Shown in pieces: positions 47,790-56,823 of a stretch of DNA of 59,953 nt; the first letter of the stretch is position 1; the number at the start of each line of letters is the position of its first letter. The position numbers and the translations under genes are program-made. The stretch covers positions 1 through 59,953 of the forward strand of contig JADKFD010000022.1 in the NCBI GenBank assembly GCA_016717705.1, given 5' to 3'. Below the pieces are notes generated by a model that was not told where the DNA came from, did not search any database, and worked only from the letters and a program-made list of their open reading frames with translations. This stretch comes from Rhodanobacteraceae bacterium. Lineage in GTDB: Bacteria; Pseudomonadota; Gammaproteobacteria; Xanthomonadales; SZUA-5.

Positions 47790-47935
47790 CTCCGCCGATG
47801 CCGATGCGGGTCTCACGACCTTGATCCGTAGGATCAGGTGGGAAGAAGAGAGCCATTAAAGGCGGTCCGCTGCGAGGCGGACAAGCACATGCGTGGCTTG
47901 GGACTCTTCCCAGGGTCGAAAAACAGGGTCAAGGT
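47790..47935 (-). ncRNA. ssrS: 6S RNA
   Basis: The position between zapA and fthC on the same strand is the standard gammaproteobacterial 6S locus. On the minus strand, TATACC (about 47933-47938) could be the -10 box. The transcript has GGGAAGAG pairing with CTCTTCTTCCC across a central bubble, the hairpin GTCCGCCTCGCAGCGGAC, and the segment CGCCTTTAATGG where E. coli has GCCTTAAAACTG. It also has a 3' hairpin GATCC-TACG-GATC followed by AAGGTC. Ends are approximate. Confidence 0.75.
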
Positions 47936-47981
47936 ATATTGCGGACGCGCTGTCGAACAACGCAGAGGACGCCGGGGCATC

Positions 47982-48275
47982 TTACGTGCGTCCGAGCGCG
48001 GCCTCAAGCTTGGCGTTCAACTTGCGCAATTCTTCACCGACGTCGACACCGACCTGCTTCAACTCGGTGCGTGCCTGCAGCGATTCATGGGCGATGTTGA
48101 GCGCCGCCATGACTGCGATGCGTTCCAGACCTACCAGCTTGGCCTTGCCGCGAATCTCGCGCATCTTGGTATCGAGATAGGCGGCTGCCTGGATCAGGCT
48201 GGGCTGTTCCTCCGGCGCGCAGGAAACCGCGTAGTCGCGGTCGAGGATGGTGACTTTGACCGCTTGCTGGGTCAT
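47982..48275 (-). CDS. zapA: Cell division protein ZapA
   Basis: A 97-residue FtsZ-ring stabiliser. It has the globular head VKVTILDRDYAVSCAPEEQ, LIQAAAYLDTKMREI and the C-terminal coiled coil (VAALNIAHESL-type VMAALNIAHESLQ, then ELRKLNAKLEAAL). Its ATG overlaps the stop of the upstream coiled-coil gene (ATGA). The 6S RNA gene follows. Confidence 0.94.
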   Translation of the reverse strand: MTQQAVKVTILDRDYAVSCAPEEQPSLIQAAAYLDTKMREIRGKAKLVGLERIAVMAALNIAHESLQARTELKQVGVDVGEELRKLNAKLEAALGRT

Positions 48276-48496
48276 CCGTTCTGCTCCAGCGCCTTCAGTC
48301 GCGAAATCATCGCCTCGACGCGCGTGCGCGCCTGTTCGTTCTTGGCCAGCAGCGCCGAACGTTCCAGCGACAGCTGCGCCTGCGCCGCGCGCAGGCTGAG
48401 GTTCTCTTCGTGCAGGCGCGCATTGGTGCTGAGCAGACGATCCAGCTTGTCTGCCAGGGACTTGAGTTCGCCTTCCACTGCCAAGGGTTCTGCCAT
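48272..48496 (-). CDS. ZapB-like coiled-coil protein (TIGR02449 type)
   Basis: A 74-residue protein that is almost entirely coiled coil with heptad leucines (LADKLDRLL, ENLSLRAAQAQLSLERSALL, AMISRLKALEQ). Such proteins sit directly upstream of zapA in gammaproteobacteria (TIGR02449, ZapB-like) and probably act with it at the division site. The start at 48496 is the only ATG consistent with the coiled coil. The longer open frame beyond it runs through repeats and the transporter gene antisense. Confidence 0.85.
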   Translation of the reverse strand: MAEPLAVEGELKSLADKLDRLLSTNARLHEENLSLRAAQAQLSLERSALLAKNEQARTRVEAMISRLKALEQNG

Positions 48497-48594
48497 GGTT
48501 GCCGGCTCGTCACGCGATCTTGGGAGGAAGTCTATACCATGGGCTGATGACGCGTGTTTGGGCCGGGCCGAAGGACACGCAACATTTGCTGGAT

Positions 48595-48790
48595 CGACCT
48601 TGGTCGCGAGCTTTTCGCGCGCAAGCGCGCTCCTGCAGCCCTGCCGAGAATTTGAGGAAGATTTGTAGAAGCGACCTTGGTCGCGATCAGGAGCATCGCG
48701 CGCGAGCGCGCTCCTACAACCTTGCCGAAAGTTTGCGGAGAATTTGTAGGAGCGACCTTGGTCGCGAGCTCTACGCGCGCGAGCGCGCAC
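48595..48790. repeat. Array of REP palindromes, TGTAGGAGCG family
   Basis: Alternating units such as GCGCGCAAGCGCGCTCCTGCA, TGTAGAAGCGACCTTGGTCG, GCGCGAGCGCGCTCCTACA and TGTAGGAGCGACCTTGGTCG. At least four units in two orientations, separated by related spacers (CCTTGCCGAAAGTTTG). The same family is at 22725-22805. No gene is seen in 48497-48816. Confidence 0.8.
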
Positions 48791-48816
48791 CCGCCACCAG
48801 CGTTCCACGCTCCTCT

Positions 48817-50196
48817 TCAACGCCAAAGTATGCCCTTCACCGCCGGCCGCTCGGCCTCGATGCGGATGAACCAGAGCATCGCGGCGGCGATCAGTTTCAC
48901 GCCCACCGGCAACGCAATGTAGACCGTCACCAGCGCGGCGGTGTTGTAGTGGCCGTTGCCTGGATTGAAACCGAGCCAGTCGAGAATCGGCAGCGAAGCG
49001 GCGGCGCCGATGGCGGTCGCCAGTTTGGTGCACAGCGCCCACAGGCCGAAATAGGCGCCGGTGGCGCCGCGCGTGTCCTTGCCTTCTTCGGCATTGATGA
49101 CATCGGCGAGGATCGCCGGCGGCAAACCGTAGTCCGCGCCCAGGCCAAGTCCGGTGATCACCGAAATGCCGATGAACAGCCCGATGTCGCCCTGGCCCAG
49201 AATCGCTGCAAGTGCCATGGCGATGGCGGTCAGCACGATGCCGATGAACCACGCCGCCGCCTTGCTCAGATGGCGCGACAGGTACATCCACAGCGGCACG
49301 CTGGCAGCGCCTGAGACAAAGTAGGCCATCAGGATCAGGCCGGCCTGCAACTTGCCGCCACCGAGCACATGTTCGACGTAGAACAGCATCACGCTGACGG
49401 CGATGCCGAGCGCCGAGCCGTTGACCACGAACACCGCCAGCAGGCGCCGATACAGCGGATTCTTGAGCGGCCCGAGAAAGGTGCCGAGGATGGTCGATCC
49501 CGGCTTGCGGACCACCGGACCGTGCACCGACGGTGGCGAGTACAGCAGTGTCGGCAGCGCCGCCAGGATCGCCACCGGCAGGTACAGGATGCCCAGCCAC
49601 TGGTAACCGGCGGCCTCGCCGAAGCGTGAGGTGAGCCAGGTTGGCAGCACCACCGCCAGCATCATGCCGGTCAGCCCGAACACCTCGCGGCCGACGCTGA
49701 CCCGGGTGCGTTCGTTGTAATCGTCGCTGAGCTCGGCGCCGAGCGCGTGGTAGCTGATCGAGACGCCGGCGTAGCCCAGGTGCACCAGGACCAGCGCCAG
49801 AAACAGCCAGATGCTGAGCAGCGTCGGATTCGGGCTGAGCCCATCCGGCCCTGGATGGAACATGGCTGGCGGGTCGAACAGCATGAAGAAGCCGGCGATC
49901 ATCAACGGCAGCATCGCCGCGACCAGCATCAGCCGGCCGTTCTTGCGGTGGGTCAATCGATCGCTGAAGTAGCCGAGGATCGGATCCTGGACCGCATCGA
50001 TGACGCGCGAAATGATCAGGATCGGGCCGATCAGCGCCAGCGACAGCTTGAGAACTTCACCGTAATAGTGGGCGACGTTGAGCACCACCGGCAGTGCCGC
50101 CATCGCCAACGGCAACTGCAAGGACGAGTACGCGGCAAGACGGCCGAATCCGAGATGGATGCGGGTTTGGCCAGTCACTGGCGCGGGTGAACTCAA
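48817..50196 (-). CDS. MFS/GPH-type sugar:cation symporter (MelB-like)
   Basis: A 459-residue membrane protein with about 12 hydrophobic segments. The first loop carries RVIDAVQDPILGYFSDRLTH, a DxxxDPxxGxxSDR-like signature of the glycoside-pentoside-hexuronide:cation family in which the Asp residues bind the coupling ion. YGLPPAILADVINAEEGKDT in the second half is the repeat-related loop. The likely start is TTG at 50196. No sugar-metabolic gene is next to it, so the substrate cannot be told. Confidence 0.85.
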   Translation of the reverse strand: MSSPAPVTGQTRIHLGFGRLAAYSSLQLPLAMAALPVVLNVAHYYGEVLKLSLALIGPILIISRVIDAVQDPILGYFSDRLTHRKNGRLMLVAAMLPLMIAGFFMLFDPPAMFHPGPDGLSPNPTLLSIWLFLALVLVHLGYAGVSISYHALGAELSDDYNERTRVSVGREVFGLTGMMLAVVLPTWLTSRFGEAAGYQWLGILYLPVAILAALPTLLYSPPSVHGPVVRKPGSTILGTFLGPLKNPLYRRLLAVFVVNGSALGIAVSVMLFYVEHVLGGGKLQAGLILMAYFVSGAASVPLWMYLSRHLSKAAAWFIGIVLTAIAMALAAILGQGDIGLFIGISVITGLGLGADYGLPPAILADVINAEEGKDTRGATGAYFGLWALCTKLATAIGAAASLPILDWLGFNPGNGHYNTAALVTVYIALPVGVKLIAAAMLWFIRIEAERPAVKGILWR

Positions 50197-50355
50197 GCTC
50201 GCTCCATCTGCAAGTTGCCAGGCCGCTGCATCATCGTCGTCATCCGCCCAAACTGCGATGCGACCATCTACGCATGGTCACTCCAAGGTCGGGTGGAGCA
50301 TACGCGCGGTGCAGGTATGCACGGCGTATGCGAGATCAGCCTGTCACGCTGATGT

Positions 50356-51939
50356 TCAGTGACGGAAGTGGCGCACCCCGGTGAACACCATGGCCAATCC
50401 GTGCTCGTCGGCCGCCTCGATCACTTCCTTGTCGCGCATCGAACCGCCCGGCTGGATCACCGCGCGGATGCCGGCCTTGGCGGCGGCGTCGATGCCGTCG
50501 CGGAAGGGGAAGAAAGCATCCGAAGCCATCACCGAACCTGGAACGGTGAGGTTGGCCTGGCGTGCTTTCCAGCCGGCGATCTCGGCGCTGACCACGCGGC
50601 TCATCTGGCCGGCGCCGATGCCGATCGAGCGGCCGTCGCGGGCGTAGACGATCGCGTTCGACTTGACGTACATCGCCAGTTTCCAGGCGAACATCAGGTC
50701 GGCGAATTCCTGGCCCGTGGGCGCGCGCTGCGAGACCACGCGCAAGTCCTGTGCGCGCAGCGAGTCGCGGTCGACCTCCTGCACCAGCAGGCCGCCGGCG
50801 ATGCGCTTGATGTCGCGCGCCGGCAGCAGATCGAGCGAGGATGGCAACGCACCAGTCGCCAGTACGCGCACATTCGGCTTGCTCGCCAGCGCCGCCAGCG
50901 CCAGATCGTGGTACGACGGCGCAATGACCACCTCGACGAACTGGCGCTCGACGATGATCCGCGCGGTGTCGCCATCGAGCGGCTGGTTGAAGGCAATGAT
51001 GCCGCCGAAAGCCGAGACCGGGTCGGTGGCGTAGGCGCGTTCATAGGCTTCGGTCAGCGACGCTGCCACGGCCACGCCACAAGGATTGGCATGCTTGACG
51101 ATGACGCAGGCCGGCTCGTCAAACTGCTTGACGCATTCGAGCGCCGCGTCCGCATCGGCCAGATTGTTGAATGACAGCGTCTTGCCCTGGATGATTTTCG
51201 ACGATGCCACGGTACCGGCCGGCAGCGGATCCTCCAGGTAGAACGCCGCCTGCTGATGCGGGTTCTCGCCATAGCGCAGCGCTTCGCCGCGGGTCAGCGA
51301 CAGGTGCAGTGTCGGCGCGAAGGCCTCCGGCGTTTCCGGGTCCGCTGCACGGGCACCCAGGTACTCGGCCACCTGGCCGTCGTAGCGGGCGGTGTGAGCG
51401 TACGTCGTCGCCGCCAGTTGCCGCCGTTGCTGCAGGGTCGTGCCGCCCACCTTGAGGGCTTCGCCGACCAGCGCATAGTCGCGCGGATCGACCACCACGG
51501 CGACGCGCTCGTGATTCTTGGCCGCCGCCCGCAGCATCGCCGGGCCGCCGATGTCGATGTTCTCGACCGCGTCATCGTAGGCGCAGTTCGGCTTGGCGAT
51601 GGTCGCGGCAAACGGATACAGATTGACCACGACCAGATCGATGGCGTGGATGCCGTGATCGCGCATCACCTGTTCGTCGATGCCGCTGCGGCCCAGCAAT
51701 CCGCCGTGGATCTTCGGATGCAGGGTCTTGACCCGGCCGTCCATGATTTCCGGGAAGCCGGTGACGTGGCTGACATCGGTCACCACCAGTCCGGCGTCGC
51801 GCAGCGCGCGGGCGGTGCCGCCGGTCGACCACAGCTCGACGCCGTGCTCGGCCAGTTGCGTGGCCAGCTCGATCAGCCCGCTCTTGTCGGAAACGCTGAG
51901 CAGCGCACGGCGGATCGGTTGCGTGGTATCGGTATTCAT
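50356..51939 (-). CDS. purH: Bifunctional AICAR transformylase/IMP cyclohydrolase
   Basis: A 527-residue enzyme for the last two steps of IMP synthesis. The IMP cyclohydrolase part has LLSVSDKSGL, STGGTARAL, RVKTLHPKIHGGLL and NLYPF. The transformylase part has RYGENPHQQAAFY, IIQGKTLSFNN, VKHANPCGVA with the catalytic Lys-His, and the ending SDAFFPFRDGID. The start is ATG at 51939; an open frame continues upstream to 52002 without conservation. fis lies 131 bases upstream in the same direction. The 160-base gap between purH and the transporter gene holds nothing recognisable. Confidence 0.96.
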   Translation of the reverse strand: MNTDTTQPIRRALLSVSDKSGLIELATQLAEHGVELWSTGGTARALRDAGLVVTDVSHVTGFPEIMDGRVKTLHPKIHGGLLGRSGIDEQVMRDHGIHAIDLVVVNLYPFAATIAKPNCAYDDAVENIDIGGPAMLRAAAKNHERVAVVVDPRDYALVGEALKVGGTTLQQRRQLAATTYAHTARYDGQVAEYLGARAADPETPEAFAPTLHLSLTRGEALRYGENPHQQAAFYLEDPLPAGTVASSKIIQGKTLSFNNLADADAALECVKQFDEPACVIVKHANPCGVAVAASLTEAYERAYATDPVSAFGGIIAFNQPLDGDTARIIVERQFVEVVIAPSYHDLALAALASKPNVRVLATGALPSSLDLLPARDIKRIAGGLLVQEVDRDSLRAQDLRVVSQRAPTGQEFADLMFAWKLAMYVKSNAIVYARDGRSIGIGAGQMSRVVSAEIAGWKARQANLTVPGSVMASDAFFPFRDGIDAAAKAGIRAVIQPGGSMRDKEVIEAADEHGLAMVFTGVRHFRH

Positions 51940-52070
51940 GGATGCCTCGATGGGGTGCTTCATCGGGGCGGCGATGCTGCGGCAGTCGCCTGCCGAGCGC
52001 AAGTTGCGCCGAACAACGGCAAAGCCGCCGCTGCGTGCCCTTGGCGTGCGCTTGTCCTGGCCGCCGCAGC

Positions 52071-52349
52071 TCAGTGGGTGATGCCCAACTCGTCCAGTTT
52101 CTTGCGCAAGGTCGCCCGGTTCATGCCGAGAAGCTCGGAGGTGCGCGTCAGATTTCCGGCGCAGTGGCGCAGGGCTTCCTCCAGCACCGGGCGCTCGACC
52201 TGCCGCAGCATCAGGCTGTAGAGGTCATTGCACTCGGTACCGTTGAGATCCTGCAGATAGCGACGCACCACGCGCACGGCAGCATCGCGCAAAGTCGATT
52301 CGCTGCGCGTGGGTTCTGGGCTGCGATCCAGCGAGGGTGCGACGGACAT
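52071..52349 (-). CDS. fis: DNA-binding protein Fis
   Basis: A 92-residue nucleoid protein and transcription regulator. The dimer helices (VRRYLQDLNGTECNDLYSLM) and the C-terminal HTH (CAGNLTRTSELLGMNRATLRKK, cut short here as GNLTRTSELLGMNRATLRKK) are typical. Three starts are in frame: TTG at 52376, ATG at 52358 and ATG at 52349. The last has AGGGAAGG at the right distance and is used. Fis followed by purH is the usual Xanthomonadales order. Confidence 0.93.
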   Translation of the reverse strand: MSVAPSLDRSPEPTRSESTLRDAAVRVVRRYLQDLNGTECNDLYSLMLRQVERPVLEEALRHCAGNLTRTSELLGMNRATLRKKLDELGITH

Positions 52350-52375
52350 CCGGGTCATCCTTCCCTTAAAGGACA

Positions 52376-52434
52376 AGGCTTCCCGCGCCGCGCAAGCGCA
52401 GCGTTGGGGGAGGTGATGGGAAAAGCGGGAAGCC
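52376..52434. promoter_or_regulatory. Inverted repeat in the fis leader
   Basis: AGGCTTCCCGC (from about 52377) and GCGGGAAGCC (to about 52433) can pair across 38 bases, immediately upstream of the fis translation start. It could be an attenuating or protective hairpin in the fis mRNA, or the end of the clp transcript, though no T-run follows. The remainder of 52435-52615 shows no gene. Confidence 0.4.
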
Positions 52435-52615
52435 AGAATACCCCCAATGAAGCCAAGCTCGTCAATGGATTTCCACCGACTTTCCGACGAAACGTAACCG
52501 TGATGTCAAGAAGCTTGCTGGCGCGCACACAATCGTTCCCCGCGCGCCCGACAGACCGCCCGTTGAGCACGGTGGCACCTTGCGGCGCCGACGCGCCCCA
52601 GGATGTTTGCCGGCG

Positions 52616-53338
52616 TCAACGCGTCTGAAAGATGACGATGGTCTTGCCGGCCACCGAAATCTTGCCTTCCTCTTCCAGTTGTTTCAGGACTCGTCCGACC
52701 ATCTCGCGCGAGCAGCCGACGATGCGACTGATTTCCTGACGCGAAATGCGGATCTGCGTGCCCTGCGGGTGCGACATGGCATCGGGCTCTTCACACAGAT
52801 CGACCAGGGTACGTGCCACGCGACTGGTCACGTCCATGAAGGCCAGGCGCGAGACCTTGCGGCTGGTCTGCAGCACGCGCTTGGTCAGCTGCGAGGCGAT
52901 CGCAAACAGGATGCGCGGGCATTCGTCCTTGAGCGGCCCATCGAACAACTGGAACAGCCGCTCGTAGCTGATCTCGGCGAGTTCGCAGGGCGTGCGCGTG
53001 CGCACCAGCACCTCGCGCTTTTCGGTCTCCATGAACAAGCCCATCTCGCCGATGAAGTCACCTTCGTTGACGTACGCCAGTATCAGCTCACGGCCTTCGT
53101 CGTCCTCGCTCATCACCGCGAGCGAGCCCTCGATGATGTAGTACAGCGTGTTGGCCATGTCGCCCGGCCGGATGATCGGCGACTTGGACGGATAGCGGCG
53201 ACGGTGACAAAGCGCCAGGAAGCGCTCGATATGCACCGGCTCCGGCGCCAGCGGCCGCGCCGCATTGAGCTTGCGCAGGCTGGCCTGCAGCGTATAGCGC
53301 AGCAGCGATTTTTCTGGTTTGGCAAGCGGGCTGGCCAT
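52616..53338 (-). CDS. clp: CRP-like global regulator Clp
   Basis: A 240-residue CRP/FNR family regulator. The cyclic-nucleotide-type sensor fold (YIIEGSLAVMSEDDEGRELI, GDFIGEMGLF) is followed by a long dimer helix and the winged HTH with ISRQEISRIVGCSREMVGRV. Best match by eye is Clp of Xanthomonas, which responds to cyclic di-GMP rather than cAMP and controls virulence genes. The ATG at 53338 starts the conserved protein; the frame is open to 53434. It is divergent from speD. Confidence 0.92.
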   Translation of the reverse strand: MASPLAKPEKSLLRYTLQASLRKLNAARPLAPEPVHIERFLALCHRRRYPSKSPIIRPGDMANTLYYIIEGSLAVMSEDDEGRELILAYVNEGDFIGEMGLFMETEKREVLVRTRTPCELAEISYERLFQLFDGPLKDECPRILFAIASQLTKRVLQTSRKVSRLAFMDVTSRVARTLVDLCEEPDAMSHPQGTQIRISRQEISRIVGCSREMVGRVLKQLEEEGKISVAGKTIVIFQTR

Positions 53339-53404
53339 CGCGTTTCCCCTGCGCGGTTGGAGCGCGATGTTTATAGCACTCCGCGGCTCGCCTCGGTCGG
53401 TGGG

Positions 53405-53500
53405 TGCAGGGACGCCTGTTGCGGGCGGGTTCACCCGCGAGCGTCTGCCTGTGCCTTCGGGGGTTTCCCGCGAGGCTTTGCCGCTGGGGAGCGGGTTGCG
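53405..53500. repeat. Degenerate REP-like palindromes between clp and speD
   Basis: GCGGGCGGGTTCACCCGCGAG and GGGTTTCCCGCGAGGCTTTG resemble the GAGCGGGTTTA(T/C)CCCGCGAG family at 54527 but with several changes. The 350-base clp-speD gap contains no gene. Confidence 0.5.
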
Positions 53501-53598
53501 AGCTTCTGCTCTTGCTCAGCAAGCAGCAACCATCTCCCACAATTGCCCCAGGCAGCAATCCCGCCACACGCTCCCTGAACTGTCATCAGCCCGTAGTG

Positions 53599-53625
53599 TT
53601 GCACTCAGCTTTCTTGCCCCATAAT
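53599..53625 (+). promoter_or_regulatory. Candidate speD promoter
   Basis: TTGCAC at 53599-53604 and CATAAT at 53620-53625, with a 15-base spacer that is shorter than ideal, about 65 bases before the speD start. Assigned from sequence only. Confidence 0.35.
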
Positions 53626-53689
53626 CCGCGCCCCGCGTAACCGGCGCCTCTCGCCCACGCGTTCTTTCGACCCCCGTTGGGAGGCCACC

Positions 53690-54517
53690 ATGGTCAAGCC
53701 GATTCCGCGACTCAAGCTGCAGGGCTTCAACAACCTCACCAAGGCGTTGAGCTTCAACATCTACGACATCTGCTACGCGGTCACCGAGGAGCAGCGCAAT
53801 CGCTACATCGAGTACATCGATGAGGCCTACAACGCCGAGCGCCTGACCGAAATCCTGACCGAGGTCGCCGACATCATCGGCGCCAACATCTTGAACGTGG
53901 CACGCCAGGACTACGATCCGCAGGGCGCCAGCGTGACCATCCTGATCTCCGAGCAGCCGGTGATCGATCGCGCCGACGTCGGCCGCGAAATGCTCAAGGA
54001 CGCCATGCTGGAGCAGCCCGACGAGCCCGCCGAGACCAGCGTGGTGGCGCATCTGGACAAGAGCCACATCACCGTCCACACCTATCCGGAAAGCCACCCG
54101 TTCAACGGCATCAGCACCTTCCGTGCGGATATCGACGTCGCCACCTGCGGCGTCATTTCACCGCTGAAGGCCCTGAACTACCTGATCGACAGCTTCGAGT
54201 CGGACATCGTGATCATGGATTACCGCGTGCGCGGCGCCACCCGCGACGTGCGCGGCCGCAAGCACTACATCGATCACAAGATCAACTCGATCCAGGACTT
54301 CCTGAGCCGGCCGATCAAGAACCGCTACGAGATGTTCGACGTCAACGTCTACCAGGAGAACATCTTCCACACGAAGATGCACATCAAGGAGTTCGACCTC
54401 GACACCTACCTCTTCGAAGCCACCAAGAACGAACTGTCGTTCAAGGACCGCGCGCGCATCGAGGCGCAGGTGCGCCGCGAGATCGAAGAGCTGTTCCACG
54501 GGCGGAATCTGGATTGA
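53690..54517 (+). CDS. speD: S-adenosylmethionine decarboxylase proenzyme
   Basis: A 275-residue proenzyme that supplies decarboxylated SAM for spermidine synthesis. The autocleavage site that makes the pyruvoyl group is Lys-Ser in HLDKSHITVHTYPE, Ser about 125. Conserved FRADIDVATCG follows. The length is that of the gammaproteobacterial (class 1A) type. GGGAGG precedes the ATG. The spermidine-synthase-like gene at 6035 is far away, so the pathway genes are not clustered. Confidence 0.95.
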   Translation: MVKPIPRLKLQGFNNLTKALSFNIYDICYAVTEEQRNRYIEYIDEAYNAERLTEILTEVADIIGANILNVARQDYDPQGASVTILISEQPVIDRADVGREMLKDAMLEQPDEPAETSVVAHLDKSHITVHTYPESHPFNGISTFRADIDVATCGVISPLKALNYLIDSFESDIVIMDYRVRGATRDVRGRKHYIDHKINSIQDFLSRPIKNRYEMFDVNVYQENIFHTKMHIKEFDLDTYLFEATKNELSFKDRARIEAQVRREIEELFHGRNLD

Positions 54518-54526
54518 GGCCTGTCG

Positions 54527-54682
54527 CAGCCGCTCCTGTGAGAGCGGGTTTATCCCGCGAGCATCGGCTTCGCTTCATCTGTGGGAGCGGGTTTATCCCG
54601 CGAGCTTCGGCTTCGCTTCATCTGTGGGAGCGGGTTTATCCCGCGAAAGCTCTCGCGGAGTAAATCCGCTCCCACAGGGCGC
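54527..54682. repeat. Tandem REP array, TGTGGGAGCGGGTTTATCCC family
   Basis: Three direct units of TGTG(G/A)GAGCGGGTTTATCCC GCGAG with a conserved spacer CATCGGCTTCGCTTCATC-type, then an inverted unit GAGTAAATCCGCTCCCACAG. The same family occurs inside cusB. It lies between convergent speD and coq7 and may stabilise both 3' ends. Confidence 0.85.
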
Positions 54683-54684
54683 AG

Positions 54685-55344
54685 TTACACCCGATACGCC
54701 ACCGCCCGCAGCGCATCCGCCGCGACCTGCATCAGCCGCGGCAGCGGCCACGGCAAGTCCATCGCGCCACGCGCCTTCGCGTTGGCGCCATGCTCCACCT
54801 CGTCGGACTTCATCTGCTGCAACACCGCCCGGGTGCGCTCGTCGCCCTCGGGCAGGCGCGTCAGGTGTTCGCCCAGATGGCTTTCCACCTGGCGCTCGGT
54901 CTCGACCACGAAGCCCAGGCTCAGCCGATCGCCGATCAATCCGGCCGTCGCGCCAATGCTGAAGGCGCCGGCATACCAGAAGGGATTGAGTACGCTCGGG
55001 TGGCTGCCAAGCTCGTGCAGACGCGCTTCGCACCAGGCCAGATGGTCGCCTTCCTCGCGCGCTGCCTGCGCCAGGTGCGCGCGTAGATCCGGATCGCGCG
55101 CCACTGCGGCCTGACCGTAGTACAGGGCTTGCGCGCAGACCTCCCCGGCGTGGTTGATGCGCATCAGTCCGGCGACATGGCGCCGTTGCGCGTCGTCGAG
55201 TTGGATGCGCGGATGCACATTGCCCGGACTGGCGCGATCCGGCGCTTCGGCCGGTGCAAACACCGTGCGCAGCGCGCGGTCGGCTTCAGCCAGCAAACGG
55301 TCGAGGTTGGACGGCTCGCGCAGCGGTCGGGTAGGGTGGCTCAT
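54685..55344 (-). CDS. coq7: Demethoxyubiquinone hydroxylase Coq7
   Basis: A 219-residue di-iron enzyme of ubiquinone synthesis that hydroxylates demethoxyubiquinone. The ferritin-like carboxylate/His ligands appear in RINHAGEVCAQALYYGQ, AAREEGDHLAWCEARL, FVVETERQVESHL and MKSDEVEHGANA. The ATG at 55344 overlaps the stop of the upstream Fe-S protein gene by 4 bases, so the two are coupled; TTG at 55350 is also in frame. Confidence 0.95.
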   Translation of the reverse strand: MSHPTRPLREPSNLDRLLAEADRALRTVFAPAEAPDRASPGNVHPRIQLDDAQRRHVAGLMRINHAGEVCAQALYYGQAAVARDPDLRAHLAQAAREEGDHLAWCEARLHELGSHPSVLNPFWYAGAFSIGATAGLIGDRLSLGFVVETERQVESHLGEHLTRLPEGDERTRAVLQQMKSDEVEHGANAKARGAMDLPWPLPRLMQVAADALRAVAYRV

Positions 55345-56534
55345 GGGCAATTCACTGGCAATCGATCAGCCAAGAATGCCACTGGATGACGCACGGGCAG
55401 CGTGATTCCGCGCAAGCCCAGACGCTCGCCCAGGTGCAAGGCGCAGCCGATATTGGTGGTTGCCAGTGCATCCAGCTCCATCCCGGCGATGGAATCGACG
55501 ATCGGCAGCGCCAGCGCATCCGCCTGCTGCGGGTGCGCCAGCAGATGCGGTCCGGCGGCGCCGCAGCAACCAAAGCCGGTGCTGATCGGGATCACCTCGA
55601 CGCCCGGCAGCAGCTGCAGCAGACGCGCCGCAGCCTGGGCGTCGCCGACGACATGTCGATGGCTGCAGGGTGCGAACAGGCCAATGCGCATCGGAATGTC
55701 GCGCAATCGGCCAGACCAGCTGGATTGCCGGTCCAGCAACCAGCGACAGCCTTCGGTGATCTGCATCTCGGTTCTCGCCGCGCGCCGCAGGGTGTCGATG
55801 CAGCCGCTGTCCAGCGCGACCAGCTCGTGCGTCCCGATCGCTGCCCAGTTCGCGCGATTGCGCTCGACCAGTTCATCGGCATCCGCGCGGGCGCCGACAT
55901 GGCGCGCGATCGCAGCGCAGCAGGACTGTCCCGGCGCAGGGCGCAGGTCGGCTCCGCAGGCCTGTGCCACGCGCAGCAGCGCATGCTGGGCCTCACTGTC
56001 GAAGGCGCGCGACAGGCAACCTGTGAACAGGACGCTCGGCCGCGCCGGTGCCGGTGCCGGCGCCGCCGCGACCGCCGATGCGGCCCGCAGCAGCCAGCGC
56101 GCGCGCCTGCCGAGCTGGCGCGTCAGGGCGGGCCAGACGCGAGCCGCACGTCCGCCCAGCGTCAACGCAAAGGCGGTCAGCGCCGGGCTGCGTGCGCAAA
56201 GCTCCGCCACCGATCTGCGCGGCGCGGCTTGGTCATGCAGCACGGCGCGTGCCGACTCGATGATCTCGCCATAGCTGACCTGCGCCGGGCACACCGCCTC
56301 GCAGGCGCGGCATTGCAGGCAGGATTCGAGCGCGTCGCGGATCGATGCATCAATGGTCGATTCCGCTCTCAGGCCCTTGGCCAGCGCGATCCGCCCGCGC
56401 GGCGAGCGACTCTCGGAGCCGCAAAGCCGGAAAGGTCGGGCAATGCGGCAAGCACAATCCACACATCACGCACCGTCCGCGGGCGCCGCGGCAAGTTGCG
56501 GCTGGCCGGTCTTCCGCCCGATGGTCCCCTGCAT
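55341..56534 (-). pseudogene. GlcF-like 4Fe-4S/CCG-domain oxidoreductase subunit, two frameshifts near its start
   Basis: An iron-sulfur protein of the glycolate-oxidase subunit F/heterodisulfide-reductase type. Two 4Fe-4S motifs, CVMCGLCLPHC and CLQCRACEAVC, are followed by two CCG domains (GQSCCAAIARHVG and GFGCCGAAGPHLLAHP). The N-terminal part is split over frames: MQGTIGRKTGQPQLAAAPAD from 56534, a shift near 56480 into RCVMCGL, and another near 56433 into RLCGSESRSPRGRIALAKGL. Main body ends at 55341, overlapping coq7 by 4 bases. The coupling to coq7 suggests electron transfer linked to the quinone pool. No flavin partner is nearby. Shifts are probably errors. Confidence 0.82.
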
Positions 56535-56756
56535 CGCGTCCCCAGGTCGGAGCGAGCTCCCGCAAGGGCCGACGCGCTGCGTCGCCACCTAGCCGCGCCG
56601 CGCGTTGCCCGTCAACCCGCGTTGTGTGCGCCAGTCGGCGTCGAGCCAGACGCCTAGCCGACTGACGCCGGACTCGACCTCAGTTCGCGTATGCTCCGCA
56701 GCCCTCGATGACCCGACCAGTCAATGAACGTCGGGCATCAATTTTGGTTCGGGGGC

Positions 56757-56785
56757 TTGCACGCATCCGAACTGCCATCTAAACT
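56757..56785 (+). promoter_or_regulatory. Sigma70 promoter of rplM-rpsI
   Basis: TTGCAC (56757-56762), a 17-base spacer and TAAACT (56780-56785), 38 bases before rplM. Good spacing and position for a ribosomal protein operon. The region 56535-56756 holds no gene. Confidence 0.65.
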
Positions 56786-56823
56786 TGTCGGTCTTTGTAA
56801 GGCAAGGTCCAGGGAAGGTCCCC

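Noticed and set aside
54527..54682. Possible CRISPR array
   Set aside because: The repeated units are palindromic REP sequences with near-identical spacers, and there are no cas genes.
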